Part shown: one piece after another, positions 50,550 through 59,459 of the stretch | Position numbering within the stretch: the first letter of the stretch is position 1 | How the letters are laid out: every line of letters begins with the position of its first letter | Assembly (NCBI GenBank): GCA_022601135.1 | Contig: JAHZJB010000050.1 | Span: 22,190 to 86,189 of the forward strand | Direction: 5' to 3' | From: Actinomycetes bacterium | GTDB taxonomy: Bacteria > Actinomycetota > Actinomycetes > Mycobacteriales > Mycobacteriaceae | Length of the DNA: 64,000 nucleotides | Notes under the pieces: model-generated | What the model saw: only the letters and a program-made list of their open reading frames with translations | Database searches by the model: none | What the model was told of the DNA's origin: nothing | Position numbers and translations under genes: made by a program

Positions 50550-51089
50550 GTGAACCGATCCGCAGTTGTCCGCGCAGGGCATCTGCGCGGCGCGCTGATC
50601 GGGGTGTCTTCGGCGGGTGTGTCCGCGGTCGCCCACGGCAGCGCCGGTGGTTCGATGCCTTCGGGCCCAGCGCTGGTTCTTCTCCTATCTGCTTGTGCTG
50701 CGGTCGGGGCAGCCGCCAGCGGGGTGTTCTTCGCACGCGGCGGCTGTCCCCTGCTGCTGCGAGTGTTGGCGCTGACAGCAGGTCAGGCGGCCGGCCACCT
50801 TGTGCTATCCATCTCGTCCCACGGGCATAGCCACTGCGCGTACTCACTGACCCCACAGATGCTGGCCGCGCACGGTGCTGCGATTCCGCTGTGCGGAGTG
50901 CTCATCGGCCTCGCGGAGCGTCTCTACGTGGTGTGCGTATCGGCGCTGAGTTGGCTGACCGTGTTCTTTGTCGACCGATCTCGCCCAGCCGTGGCGGCCG
51001 TCCGTCGGCAAACCACAATTGTTGTGCCACGCAGTGTCCTCTCTCGCTCGGTTGGCACTCGCGCACCGCCAGTTTTGGCCCTCGCCTAG
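50550..51089 (+). CDS. Polytopic membrane protein with HGHSHC motif
   Basis: A 179-residue protein with about four hydrophobic segments (ALVLLLSACAAVGAAASGVFF, LRVLALTAGQAAGHLVLSI, AAHGAAIPLCGVLIGLAERL, YVVCVSALSWLTVFFV). Between helices lies SSHGHSHCAYSLTPQMLAAHG, dense in His and Cys and facing one side. It resembles, from memory, unnamed membrane proteins found beside CopC/YcnI genes in actinobacteria, so metal handling is likely but unproven. GTG at 50550, directly after an operator-like dyad. The His-rich repeat gene follows on the same strand. Confidence 0.6.
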   Translation: MNRSAVVRAGHLRGALIGVSSAGVSAVAHGSAGGSMPSGPALVLLLSACAAVGAAASGVFFARGGCPLLLRVLALTAGQAAGHLVLSISSHGHSHCAYSLTPQMLAAHGAAIPLCGVLIGLAERLYVVCVSALSWLTVFFVDRSRPAVAAVRRQTTIVVPRSVLSRSVGTRAPPVLALA

Positions 51090-51364
51090 CTCTCTGCTCG
51101 CGTGCTCAACCTCTGAGTTGGGTGCATTCAGCGCTGTTTGAACCCAACAGGTACCCCAGATTCAAGCTGGCCCATGTTGCGGTCAAACAGCCCTATCCCT
51201 GAGCGGCTCTGTACTGCGAATCCGTCTCGACGACCGTCTAGTCGGGTCTAGTACGTGCTGCTCGCCAACAGGCCCCGGCCAAGGATGCGTCCCGGCCGAT
51301 GGGGCTGATTCATGCCGTCAACGCCCTGCCGTCAACCGTGCCAAGCCTTACTAGTGAGGAACCC

Positions 51365-52543
51365 ATGTCGATCTCTAACAACACAAGCGAGTCAGCCGAC
51401 TCCCCGGCGTCGGGGAAGAGACCTCGACAGATGTGGGTGACGCTGACCCATGGGGCGATCGTGGCTGCCGCTTGCGCCGCAGGGGCGCTGGGGGTTGATG
51501 TCGGCGACCAATCATCGGCCGGCGTGGCGACTGGAGCAGCTCCAGTTCGGGTGTCAGTGCAGTTGGCCAGTCTCCACTTCCCACTGCCGCAGCATGGGGC
51601 GCAACCCCACGATAGCGAGGGTGGCCATGGGGGCGGCGGTGATGACGGTGATGGTCATGGCGGCGGTGGTGGTCATGGCGGCGGTGGTGGTCATGGCGAC
51701 GGTGATGGGGCTGGCCATGACGGTGGGGCCGGGGGGCATGGTGATCATGCTGGCGATGGGGGCGGTGATCACGGTGGCCATGAGGGTGGCGGTAATGACG
51801 GTGGTGGGCATGACCATGGTGGGCACGACCACGGTGATGGTGTTGGTGGGCACGACCACGGCGGGCATGACCATGGTGGGCATGACCATGGTGATGGTGT
51901 TGGTGGGCATGACCATGGTGGGCACGACCACGGTGATGGTGTTGGGGGGCATGACCACGGCGGGCACGACCACGGCGCCGCGGGTGCGGCCGCTCACGAA
52001 GGTCATGTGCATGCGGTAGCCGCGGTGGGCGGTGCGGTCCATGTCCATGGTGGTGTTGCTGGAGCTGGGCACGACCATGCTGGGCACGACCATGCCGGAC
52101 ACGACCATGGTGGTGTTGCTGGAGCCGGGCACGACCATGCTGGGCATGACCATGCCGGGCACGACCATGGTGGTGTTGCTGGAGCCGGGCAGGACCATGC
52201 TGGGCACGACCATGCTGGGCATGACCATGCCGGGCACGACCATGCTGGGCACGACCATGGTGGTGTTGCTGGAGCCGGGCACGACCATGCTGGGCACGAC
52301 CATGCCGGGCATCACCATGGCTTCGGTGATCAGGCTGTCCAGAGCACCGCGATGGAGCCGACGAACCTCGGCGCCGGCTGGGCGTCCCCGGCTGCCCGGA
52401 CCGGTTTGGCGATCGCGCTCAGTTCCATAGCGCTATCGCTGTTCTGGCGGCGTCCCGTTCCCAAGATGGGTGCTATTCCAGAGGCCAGCGCGGGTCGGTG
52501 GAGTTGGCTGCCGTCGCGACGGATCTTCGGACCTGAGCGGTGA
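51365..52543 (+). CDS. Histidine-rich tandem-repeat membrane protein
   Basis: A 392-residue protein made largely of Gly-His-Asp-His repeats. Residues 1-22 are polar; a helix (about 26-44, WVTLTHGAIVAAACAAGALG) leads to a ~290-residue region first Gly/Asp/His (GGHGGGGDDGDGHGG) then regular GGHDHGGHDHG and AGHDHAGHDHAGHDHGGV units, and a second helix (TGLAIALSSIALSLF) followed by WRRP anchors the end. With both ends inside, the repeats face outwards. Such a region can bind many zinc, nickel or copper ions. ATG 51365 after GAGGA. It converges on the zinc-free ribosomal operon. No homologue recognised. Confidence 0.75.
   Translation: MSISNNTSESADSPASGKRPRQMWVTLTHGAIVAAACAAGALGVDVGDQSSAGVATGAAPVRVSVQLASLHFPLPQHGAQPHDSEGGHGGGGDDGDGHGGGGGHGGGGGHGDGDGAGHDGGAGGHGDHAGDGGGDHGGHEGGGNDGGGHDHGGHDHGDGVGGHDHGGHDHGGHDHGDGVGGHDHGGHDHGDGVGGHDHGGHDHGAAGAAAHEGHVHAVAAVGGAVHVHGGVAGAGHDHAGHDHAGHDHGGVAGAGHDHAGHDHAGHDHGGVAGAGQDHAGHDHAGHDHAGHDHAGHDHGGVAGAGHDHAGHDHAGHHHGFGDQAVQSTAMEPTNLGAGWASPAARTGLAIALSSIALSLFWRRPVPKMGAIPEASAGRWSWLPSRRIFGPER
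52050..52320. repeat. 60-bp and 90-bp tandem repeats in the His-rich gene
   Basis: The marker TGGTGTTGCTGGAGC recurs at 52051, 52111, 52171 and 52261, so two 60-bp units are followed by a 90-bp unit containing an extra copy of the 30-bp GGCACGACCATGCTG element, and a last partial unit. Smaller 12-15-bp units (GGGCACGACCA, GGCATGACCA) fill 51790-51975. The block is in frame throughout and likely varies in length between strains. Confidence 0.85.
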
Positions 52544-52694
52544 CCTCCGCCAAAAGTTCGGGTACCCGTCCGCACTTTGGCCTCCCCTCGCGAAGGATGT
52601 CGGGGCCCGGCCGGATGTCTGCACCGCCGTTCCGCGGGAGCCTTCGAGGTTTGGTTGTGCCGATCCGCCCGCGAGGGGGCGTGGGTGAGAGCCT

Positions 52695-52934
52695 TTAGCG
52701 CTGACCTGGGTAGGGCAGCAGTGCCATCTCGCGAGCCGTCTTGATGGCCAACGCGACTTGGCGCTGCTGCTGCACTGTTATTCCGGTCACGTTGCGGGAC
52801 CGGATTTTCCCGCGTTCGGAAATGAATTGGCGCAACGTGGCCGTGTCCTTGTAGTCAACCTGCTCAATACCCAAGCTGGCCAACAAATTCCGGCGCTTCT
52901 TGGGAGTTGCCGGCTCGCGTCGTTTGGCCTTCAC
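52695..52934 (-). CDS. rpsR2: 30S ribosomal protein S18, zinc-independent paralogue
   Basis: A 79-residue S18 with [37 protein letters not shown] and [21 protein letters not shown]. It has no Cys at all, in contrast to zinc-type S18. Made under zinc starvation, it replaces the zinc-binding form and frees zinc. GTG 52934 overlaps the rpsN2 stop; last gene of the four-gene operon. Confidence 0.93.
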   Translation of the reverse strand: MKAKRREPATPKKRRNLLASLGIEQVDYKDTATLRQFISERGKIRSRNVTGITVQQQRQVALAIKTAREMALLPYPGQR

Positions 52935-53236
52935 CAGCTGGACTTGTGTATGCCGGGCAGCTGCCCCTGATGTGCGAGTTCACGAACGCGCACGCGGGAC
53001 AACCCGAATTTCCGCAGATGTCCGCGGGGCCGGCCGTCGATCGCGTCGCGATTGCGCACCCGGACTGGGCTGGCGTCTCGCGGTTGGCGGGCCAACTCAG
53101 CCTGGGCCGCGATCCTAACCTCGGATGGGGTGGTCGGTGATTTGATGATCCGTTTGAGCTCTGCGCGCCGCTCGGCATAGCGGGCAACGATGACGCGACG
53201 TTTCTCGTTCTTGGCGATCTTTGATGTCTTGGCCAC
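52931..53236 (-). CDS. rpsN2: 30S ribosomal protein S14, zinc-independent paralogue
   Basis: A 101-residue S14 of the long, Cys-free type ([20 protein letters not shown], then [20 protein letters not shown]), as opposed to the 61-residue zinc form with two C-x-x-C pairs. ATG 53236 is three bases after the rpmG stop; its end overlaps rpsR2. Part of the Zur-type operon. Confidence 0.94.
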   Translation of the reverse strand: MAKTSKIAKNEKRRVIVARYAERRAELKRIIKSPTTPSEVRIAAQAELARQPRDASPVRVRNRDAIDGRPRGHLRKFGLSRVRVRELAHQGQLPGIHKSSW

Positions 53237-53239
53237 GTT

Positions 53240-53404
53240 TCAGCGCTCCTCGCGGAAGTCGACATGTTTGCGGACTACCGGGTCGAACTTGCGTAGCTTC
53301 AACCGGTCAGGGTCGTTCCGTCGGTTCTTTCTTGTGACATAGGTGTATCCAGTGCCCGCCGTGGAGCGCAGCTTCACTAACGGACGGATCTCGTTGCGCG
53401 CCAT
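53240..53404 (-). CDS. rpmG: 50S ribosomal protein L33, zinc-independent paralogue
   Basis: A 54-residue L33: [20 protein letters not shown], then [20 protein letters not shown] and a basic end. The four Cys of zinc-type L33 are all missing. The gene is short and easily missed. ATG 53404 shares a base with the rpmB2 stop (TGATG) and its TGA lies three bases before rpsN2. Confidence 0.93.
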   Translation of the reverse strand: MARNEIRPLVKLRSTAGTGYTYVTRKNRRNDPDRLKLRKFDPVVRKHVDFREER

Positions 53405-53640
53405 CAGATTTTCTCCCCGGCGCGACGAAGGCGGGCAACCACGGCCTCGATACCGTCGCGGTCGATGACCTTAATGCCCTTTGCGCTGACGCGCAGCGTG
53501 ACTCGGCGGCCCTCGGAAGGCAACAGGTAGGTCTTGCGTTGGATGTTGGGATTCCAGCGACGGCGAGAGCGACGGTGTGAATGCGACACCGTGTTGCCGA
53601 AGCCGGGTGAGCGGCCCGTGACCTGGCAATGAGCTGACAT
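53404..53640 (-). CDS. rpmB2: 50S ribosomal protein L28, zinc-independent paralogue
   Basis: A 78-residue L28: [40 protein letters not shown], then [20 protein letters not shown]. Where zinc-type L28 has Cys-x-x-Cys near the N-terminus, only Cys5 remains and position 8 is Thr. First gene of the operon: ATG 53640 follows AAGGAGGGGC, and a Zur-like box sits 20-40 bases upstream. Confidence 0.94.
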   Translation of the reverse strand: MSAHCQVTGRSPGFGNTVSHSHRRSRRRWNPNIQRKTYLLPSEGRRVTLRVSAKGIKVIDRDGIEAVVARLRRAGEKI

Positions 53641-53660
53641 GCCCCTCCTTCAGATGCCTT

Positions 53661-53731
53661 AATGACAATGATTTTCGACAAGCCTGAGCCCAGACTGTAG
53701 CGTGAATGCGCCGTAAGTGAAAATCATTACC
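53661..53731. promoter_or_regulatory. Two Zur-like boxes between divergent operons
   Basis: The core GAAAATCATT occurs twice in opposite orientation: on the minus strand within 53661-53680 (plus-strand AATGACAATGATTTTCGACA), facing rpmB2, and on the plus strand at 53719-53728 (in GTGAAAATCATTACC), facing the COG0523 gene. The shape agrees with actinobacterial Zur sites (TGAAAATCATTTTCA-like). Zinc-replete Zur would repress both sides. Confidence 0.75.
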
Positions 53732-53744
53732 AATAAGGAGCATG

Positions 53745-54911
53745 GTGCGTACTCCAGTTGTCGTTGTGGCCGGACAGAACGACTCCCATGACATCGGCGA
53801 AGTGTTGCTCGCCAGTGTCGGCACGGCGTTGGTGGAGCATCGGTTCGATGGGCACGTCGTGCACCGCAGGACGACCATGCTGCAGGGTGGGAGCGCGGTT
53901 GCCGAGGACGCCGTGCTCGAACTTGCCCACGGATGTCTGTCCTGCACGGTGCGCTACGACTTGCTCGAACACCTACGCCGACTGAGCCGTCACCCGGATG
54001 TGGATCGCATTGCCGTCCGGCTGGGTCCATGGATGGAACCAGAGCCTGTCTGCTTTGCGATCGTTCGCTCGCCGGCGGCTCGTGAGGTCTCGGTGTCTGC
54101 GGTCGTTACCCATGTCGACACACAGAGATGGCTCAATCAAGCGATAGGTGAGGATGAACTCGACGACGGACGGACCACGGCCCAGGTAGTTGTCGGACAG
54201 GTCGAGTTCGCCGATGTCCTCGTCCTCACGAGTCCGGATCCAGACACGCTCGAGGTGTGCCGCAGGTTGGCTCCCCGGGCTCGGATCACGGTAGGCACGG
54301 ATCGGTTGGACCTGGCTCTAGCTCACCTGGAATCCGATGCGCGACGTGGCCGCAGTGACCATCCGCACGGACCGTTGCTGGCTGGGCAGCCGCCGCTGGG
54401 CGGTAACGGATCGGTTCGTCTTCTGGAATTCCAGGCTCGCCGCCCTTTTCATCCGCGCCGTCTGCACGACGCGGTCGACTTGTTGATGGATGGAGTGATC
54501 CGTAGCAAAGGGCGCCTGTGGTTGGCCAGCCAGCCCGAACGGGTGATGTGGTTGGAGTCTGCCGGCGGCGGGATGCGTGTTTCGCAAGCCGGAAAGTGGT
54601 TGGCGTCCATGACCTCTAGTGAGATTGCCTACGTCTCCCCGGAACGGCGCGCAATCGCCGATCTGATCTGGGATCACCGCCACGGTGACCGACATACGTC
54701 GATGACCGTGCTGGTATGTGGGGCGGACCCGGGAGAAATACTCGACGCGTTGCGCGCCGCTTTGCTCACCGACCACGAGATGAACCACCCCGACGAATGG
54801 CCGCGCTACGAGGATCCTTTCGGGGATTGGCATGTCGACCCGTGTGATGAGGGAGCCCGAACCGGACAAACCGGGATTGGGAGCCGTCACGGCGGTGTCA
54901 GCGAGGACTGA
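53745..54911 (+). CDS. COG0523/CobW-family protein without Walker A (Rv0106-like)
   Basis: A 388-residue protein matching my memory of Rv0106 end to end: RTPVVVVAGQNDSHDIGEVL, HRFDGHVVHRRTTML, AHGCLSCTVRYDLL, RRPFHPRRLHDAVDLL, MWLESAGGGMRVSQAGKWL. COG0523 GTPases are zinc chaperones, but the P-loop here is replaced (AGQNDSHDIG for GxxGxGKTT) and the metal motif is C-L-S-C instead of C-x-C-C. It is probably the factor made under zinc shortage together with the alternative ribosome. GTG 53745 is chosen as AAGGAG then sits four bases upstream; ATG 53742 is the alternative. Confidence 0.85.
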   Translation: MRTPVVVVAGQNDSHDIGEVLLASVGTALVEHRFDGHVVHRRTTMLQGGSAVAEDAVLELAHGCLSCTVRYDLLEHLRRLSRHPDVDRIAVRLGPWMEPEPVCFAIVRSPAAREVSVSAVVTHVDTQRWLNQAIGEDELDDGRTTAQVVVGQVEFADVLVLTSPDPDTLEVCRRLAPRARITVGTDRLDLALAHLESDARRGRSDHPHGPLLAGQPPLGGNGSVRLLEFQARRPFHPRRLHDAVDLLMDGVIRSKGRLWLASQPERVMWLESAGGGMRVSQAGKWLASMTSSEIAYVSPERRAIADLIWDHRHGDRHTSMTVLVCGADPGEILDALRAALLTDHEMNHPDEWPRYEDPFGDWHVDPCDEGARTGQTGIGSRHGGVSED

Positions 54912-54946
54912 CCTGACCGCACGCGCATCCTGGCATGATCGGACTC

Positions 54947-55375
54947 ATGAGCATCGACGTTGTCTACACAGCAGAGTCCACAGCCACCGGGGGAGGCCGC
55001 GACGGCCACGTGAAATCCATCGACGGCAAGATCGACCTCGATACCCGTCCTCCCAAGGAGATGGGTGGTAGCGGCGAAGGGATAAACCCCGAACTGTTGT
55101 TCTCGGCCGGCTACGCGGCCTGCTTCCTTGGCGCGTTGCGGTTGGTCGCCAAGAGCGAGAAAGTCGAGCTCGACGACGCCAGCGGCATCACCGCCAAGGT
55201 CGGAATCGGCAAGGATTCCGAGGGCGGCTTCGGGCTGACCGCCGAGATGATCGGCTACCTGCCCGGCCTCGAGCAGGGAGTCGCCGACGATCTGATGAAG
55301 AAGGCGCACGGTGTCTGCCCGTATTCGAAGGCCACGCGCGGCAATATCGATGTCAAGCTAGCGGCCAAGGTGTGA
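54947..55375 (+). CDS. ohr: Organic hydroperoxide resistance protein, Ohr/OsmC family
   Basis: A 142-residue thiol peroxidase of the Ohr type that reduces organic and fatty-acid hydroperoxides with lipoyl or dihydrolipoamide electrons. GYAACFLGAL contains the peroxidatic Cys and HGVCPYSKATRG the resolving Cys; GGSGEGINPELLFSAGYA is the conserved loop with the Glu/Arg partner. ATG 54947 (a second ATG at 54935 is in frame). It ends one base before an exported protein gene, so the two are likely co-transcribed. Confidence 0.92.
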   Translation: MSIDVVYTAESTATGGGRDGHVKSIDGKIDLDTRPPKEMGGSGEGINPELLFSAGYAACFLGALRLVAKSEKVELDDASGITAKVGIGKDSEGGFGLTAEMIGYLPGLEQGVADDLMKKAHGVCPYSKATRGNIDVKLAAKV

Positions 55376-55376
55376 C

Positions 55377-56021
55377 GTGAAGCTCCTTGCGGTCGGTCTC
55401 GCAGTGGGCACGGGGCTGGCCCTTGCGCCGGCCGCTCCGGTGTCGGCGCGGCCGTCCGATCCAGGCGTGGTGAACTACGCGGTGCTTCCCAAGGGTTCGG
55501 TCAGTAACATCGTCGGCGCACGCCTGGGGTTCGAGTGGACCTTCGCCAACCCCTTCCAGTCGTTCTATGTCGACAACCCCGCGTGCAACAACTGGGCGGA
55601 CATCGGACTGCCTGAGGTGTACAACGACCCTGACCTCGCGGCGTTCAACGGTGCCGTGGCACAGGAATCCGCCACCGACATGGCGCACCTGGTGAAACAG
55701 GCGATCGGCGTGTTCGCCACCTCCGACGCTGCCGACCGAGCCTTCGGCCGTGTGGTCGACCGGACTGCGGGGTGCAACGGCCAGACGACGGCCATGCATC
55801 TGGACAACTTCACAACCGAGGTGTGGACGTTCAGCGCAGGTCCGACGACCGCGACCGAGGCGGACTGGGTAAAGCAGAAAGCGGGAACCGACCGGAGGTG
55901 CTTCGTGACCACCCGAAAAAGGGAGAACGTTCTCTTGCAGGCCAAGGTGTGTCAATCGGGAAACGGCGGTCCCGCGGTCAACGTGCTCGCCGGAGCCATG
56001 CAGAACACCCTCGGGCAGTAG
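55377..56021 (+). CDS. Exported PknH_C-like sensor-domain protein (Rv3705c-like)
   Basis: A 214-residue secreted protein with signal KLLAVGLAVGTGLALAPAAPVSA and a mature domain with four Cys (NPACNNWA, TAGCNGQT, RRCFVTT, KVCQSG) that would form two disulfides, as in the extracellular sensor of kinase PknH. No kinase domain is present. It lies in the same position as Rv3705c, between the backbone and egtA. Its ligand is unknown. GTG 55377 directly follows ohr. Confidence 0.8.
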   Translation: MKLLAVGLAVGTGLALAPAAPVSARPSDPGVVNYAVLPKGSVSNIVGARLGFEWTFANPFQSFYVDNPACNNWADIGLPEVYNDPDLAAFNGAVAQESATDMAHLVKQAIGVFATSDAADRAFGRVVDRTAGCNGQTTAMHLDNFTTEVWTFSAGPTTATEADWVKQKAGTDRRCFVTTRKRENVLLQAKVCQSGNGGPAVNVLAGAMQNTLGQ

Positions 56022-56156
56022 CGTGGGGGCGTACGCCCGAGCAATTCGGGTACAAGTCACCGACACGTCATCGGCTGATCGCGGGATCATCGATGGCACC
56101 GTCTGGAAGATGGGTTACACAATCAGCGATCGTTCCTGACCCGGAGGCCGCCTGAA

Positions 56157-57428
56157 ATGTTCAGCACCATCGCATGCGAGGGTGCCAGCGTCGACTCCGT
56201 TGAACTGGCCAGCGCAGCGGTCGCCGCCGAGCATCTGGTCGACGGTTGTTTGACCTCCGGTCCCGTCGGCAGGGTTGGCCTGGAGATCGAGGCGCACTGT
56301 TTCGATCTGGCCGCCCCGTCCCGGCGGCCTGGGTGGGGCGAATTGATGGAGACGATCTCGACGCTTCCACCGCTGCCGGGCGGTAGCGCGGTCACTGTCG
56401 AACCCGGTGGCGCCGTGGAGTTGTCAGGTCCGCCGTGCAGCGGTGCGGTGACTGCAATCTCGGCGATGAGATCGGACCGGTCCGTGCTGCGCGCGGCTTT
56501 TGCGCAGGCCGGCTTCGGCCTGGTGCTGTTGGGTGCGGATCCACTTCGGCGGGCGGCACGGGTGAATCCCGGGGCGCGCTATCGCGCCATGGAGGAGTTC
56601 TTCCGTGCCAGCCAGACCGGTGCCGCGGGCGCAGCGATGATGACCTCGACGGCCTCGATTCAGGTGAACATCGAGGCAGGTCCCAGGCCGCGATGGGCTG
56701 ATCGGGTGCGGTTGGCCCACGCTTTGGGACCGACGATGATCGCGATGGCGGCTAACTCCCCCATGCTCGGCGCCAAATTCACGGGCTGGGGGTCCACCCG
56801 CCAGCGGGTCTGGAGCCAACTGGACTCGGCGCGTTGCGGGCCGATCCTGGGAGAGAGCGGCGACGACCCTGCCGACGACTGGGCGCGCTACGCGTTGCGC
56901 GCGCCGGTCATGCTGGTGCACAACCCGGATCCGACGCCGGTGACGCAGTGGGTCCCGTTCGCGGACTGGGCCAACGGGCGGGTGCCGCTCGGTGAGCGTC
57001 GACCCACGATCGCCGATCTGAACTACCACCTGACCACATTGTTCCCGCCGGTACGCCCGCGCGGATTCCTCGAAGTCCGCTACCTGGACAGCATGCCGGA
57101 CTCCATTTGGCCCGCCGTCGTTTTCACCCTGACCCCTGTGCTGGATGACCCAGCGGCCTCCGACGTCGCGGCCGAGTTGACCGAATCGGTGGCGACCGCG
57201 TGGGACCGTGCCGCCCAGGTCGGTCTCGGCGACCGGTACCTGCGTGCCGCCGCCCTGGGCTGCGTGCAGGTGGCCGCTGAACGGGTGCCGCCCGAACTCG
57301 AGGAGCCCATGCAACTGCTGATGCGATCGATCGAGCAGGGCCGCAGCCCGGCCGACGACTTCGCCGACCGAGCGGTCCGCCGCGGCGTCGCCGGAGCGAT
57401 CACATACCTGGCACAGGAGGAGCTGTGA
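56157..57428 (+). CDS. egtA: Ergothioneine biosynthesis glutamate-cysteine ligase
   Basis: A 423-residue GCS2-type ligase that makes gamma-glutamyl-cysteine, the sulfur donor for Egt[21 protein letters not shown] and [15 protein letters not shown] are the family's metal/ATP motifs, and [13 protein letters not shown] and [12 protein letters not shown] follow. ATG 56157. First of five coupled genes; its stop overlaps egtB by four bases. Confidence 0.94.
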   Translation: MFSTIACEGASVDSVELASAAVAAEHLVDGCLTSGPVGRVGLEIEAHCFDLAAPSRRPGWGELMETISTLPPLPGGSAVTVEPGGAVELSGPPCSGAVTAISAMRSDRSVLRAAFAQAGFGLVLLGADPLRRAARVNPGARYRAMEEFFRASQTGAAGAAMMTSTASIQVNIEAGPRPRWADRVRLAHALGPTMIAMAANSPMLGAKFTGWGSTRQRVWSQLDSARCGPILGESGDDPADDWARYALRAPVMLVHNPDPTPVTQWVPFADWANGRVPLGERRPTIADLNYHLTTLFPPVRPRGFLEVRYLDSMPDSIWPAVVFTLTPVLDDPAASDVAAELTESVATAWDRAAQVGLGDRYLRAAALGCVQVAAERVPPELEEPMQLLMRSIEQGRSPADDFADRAVRRGVAGAITYLAQEEL

Positions 57429-58708
57429 GAGCGCCCGAGCTGCTCGCCGGCGAGTTGACCGCTGCGAGGAACCGTACGTTGCGGCTTGTCGCCTTCGACG
57501 ACGCCGAGGTGTGTCGGCAGTACGACCCGCTGATGAGCCCATTGGTCTGGGATTTGGCCCATATCGGCCAGCAGGAGGAATTGTGGCTGCTCCGCGGCGG
57601 CAACACGGATCGGCCCGGCCTACTGGCCCCACAGGTGGACAAGCTCTACGACGCGTTCGTGCACTCGCGGGCCAGCCGGGCAGACCTACCGCTGCTGCCC
57701 CCCGCTGACGCCCACGCCTACTGCGCGACGGTCCGCGGGCGGGCACTCGATGTCCTGGACGCGCTGCCCGACGGGCACCCCGACGAGTTCGCTTTCGCGC
57801 TGGTGGTCAGCCATGAGAACCAGCACGACGAGACCATGTTGCAAGCGCTCAATCTGCGGTCCGGGGCGCCGCTGCTCGACCGTGGCACCGTGTTGCCCGC
57901 GGGACGGGCCGGATTGGCCGGGACCTCGGTTCCGGTGCCCGCAGGCGAGTTCATTCTCGGCGTGGACGCCGCAACGGAACCGTACTCGCTGGACAACGAG
58001 CGGCCCGCTCACGTCGTCGATATTCCCGCCTTCCGTATCGGCCGGGTCCCGGTGACGAACGGCGAGTGGCAGAACTTCATCGACGACGGCGGATATCACA
58101 AGCGGCGCTGGTGGTCGGTGACCGGCTGGGCCCACCGCGAGCAGGCTGGCCTGACGGCTCCGCTGTTCTGGAACGCCGACGGCTCCCGAACCCGCTTCGG
58201 CTACGTCGAGGACATCCCGGCCGACGAACCTGTCCAGCACGTCACCTATTTCGAGGCCGAGGCCTACGCGGCCTGGGCGGGCGCGCGGCTGCCCAGCGAG
58301 GCGGAGTGGGAAAAAGCCTGCGCATGGGATCCGCAGACCCATTCCCGGCGGCGATACCCTTGGGGTGCCGGGCAACCCACCGCTGAGTTGGCCAATCTCG
58401 GGGGTGAGGCGCTACGGCCGGCGCCAGTCGGCGCATATCCCGCCGGGGCGTCGGCCTACGGGGCCGAACAGATGCTGGGCGACGTGTGGGAGTGGACGAC
58501 CTCACCGCTGCGGCCGTGGCCCGGCTTCAACCCGATGATCTACGACCGGTACTCCGAACCCTTCTTCGACGGTGACTACCGGGTGCTGCGCGGCGGTTCA
58601 TGGGCCGTCGCGCCGGGCATCCTGCGCCCCAGCTTCCGCAACTGGGACCATCCGATCCGCCGGCAGATCTTCGCCGGTGTGCGACTGGCCTGGGACGCGC
58701 ATGTGTAG
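57425..58708 (+). CDS. egtB: Ergothioneine sulfoxide synthase EgtB
   Basis: A 427-residue iron enzyme that joins gamma-glutamyl-cysteine to hercynine with oxygen. The DinB-like N-terminal half carries the iron His triad: His46 (WDLAHIGQ) and His130/His134 ([10 protein letters not shown]). The C-terminal half is a formylglycine-generating-enzyme-like domain ([12 protein letters not shown] ... WEWTTSPL ... GGSWAVAP). The GTG at 57425 overlaps egtA; the stop overlaps egtC by eight bases. Confidence 0.95.
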   Translation: MRAPELLAGELTAARNRTLRLVAFDDAEVCRQYDPLMSPLVWDLAHIGQQEELWLLRGGNTDRPGLLAPQVDKLYDAFVHSRASRADLPLLPPADAHAYCATVRGRALDVLDALPDGHPDEFAFALVVSHENQHDETMLQALNLRSGAPLLDRGTVLPAGRAGLAGTSVPVPAGEFILGVDAATEPYSLDNERPAHVVDIPAFRIGRVPVTNGEWQNFIDDGGYHKRRWWSVTGWAHREQAGLTAPLFWNADGSRTRFGYVEDIPADEPVQHVTYFEAEAYAAWAGARLPSEAEWEKACAWDPQTHSRRRYPWGAGQPTAELANLGGEALRPAPVGAYPAGASAYGAEQMLGDVWEWTTSPLRPWPGFNPMIYDRYSEPFFDGDYRVLRGGSWAVAPGILRPSFRNWDHPIRRQIFAGVRLAWDAHV

Positions 58709-59459
58709 GCATCTGGGCTGGCTCGGCGCCCCGGTGTCGGTGGCCTCGCTGCTTCTCGATCAGCCCTCGGGGCTTCTGGTCCAGTCTTACGCACCGCGCC
58801 GCCAGCAGCACGGACTGATGAACGCTGACGGTTGGGGCGTCGGCTTTTTCGATCCTGGACGGCAGGAGAGCGGTGCCTCGCGGGGCGGCTCGGACGGCAC
58901 TGCCGAGGGCGGTACCGGGGACGCCGTTGCCCGGCGGTGGCGCAGCGCCGCACCGCTGTGGGGTGACACTTCTTTCGCCTCGGTAGCGCCCGCGCTGATC
59001 AGTCGATGCGTGGTGGCCGCGGTGCGATCAGCGAGCGTGGGCATGGCGATCGAACCGTCAGCCTCGGCGCCGTTCACCGACGGGATCTGGTTGCTGTCGC
59101 ACAACGGAATCGTCGACCGGACGGTACTGCCGGCGTCGGTGCATGCGGAGTCGACCAACGACAGCGCTCTGCTGGCGGCCCTCATATTTGAACGCGGTTT
59201 GGACGCGCTCGCCGACACCGTCGCCGAAGTGGCTACCGACGACCCGAACGCCCGGTTGAACATATTGGCCGCCAACGGTTCCCGGCTTGTTGCCACGACA
59301 TGGGGCGACACCCTGTCGGTTCTGTGCCGAGACGACGGCGTCGTGCTGGCCAGCGAACCCTACGACGACGATCCCGCCTGGCAGGACATTCCCGACCGCC
59401 ACCTGGTGGAGGTCACCGATATGCGCGTGCAACTGACGCAGCTGGAAGGACCACGATGA
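58701..59459 (+). CDS. egtC: Gamma-glutamyl-hercynylcysteine sulfoxide amidohydrolase
   Basis: A 252-residue class II glutamine amidotransferase that removes the gamma-glutamyl group. The nucleophile is Cys2 (MCRHLGW), exposed after Met removal; [11 protein letters not shown] and LLSHNGIVD are the glutaminase motifs. A Gly/Ser-rich insertion ([19 protein letters not shown], about residues 53-71) makes it longer than the ~227-residue proteins I recall. ATG 58701 overlaps egtB. Confidence 0.93.
   Translation: MCRHLGWLGAPVSVASLLLDQPSGLLVQSYAPRRQQHGLMNADGWGVGFFDPGRQESGASRGGSDGTAEGGTGDAVARRWRSAAPLWGDTSFASVAPALISRCVVAAVRSASVGMAIEPSASAPFTDGIWLLSHNGIVDRTVLPASVHAESTNDSALLAALIFERGLDALADTVAEVATDDPNARLNILAANGSRLVATTWGDTLSVLCRDDGVVLASEPYDDDPAWQDIPDRHLVEVTDMRVQLTQLEGPR

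Noticed and set aside
51554..52318. Long minus-strand frame rich in Met, Val and Pro opposite the His-rich gene
   Set aside because: It is the mirror of the GGNCATGACCA repeats; no ribosome site, no hydrophobic pattern, and the plus-strand frame has a good start and end helices.
51790..52320. CRISPR array
   Set aside because: Repeats are contiguous, in frame and without unique spacers of equal length.
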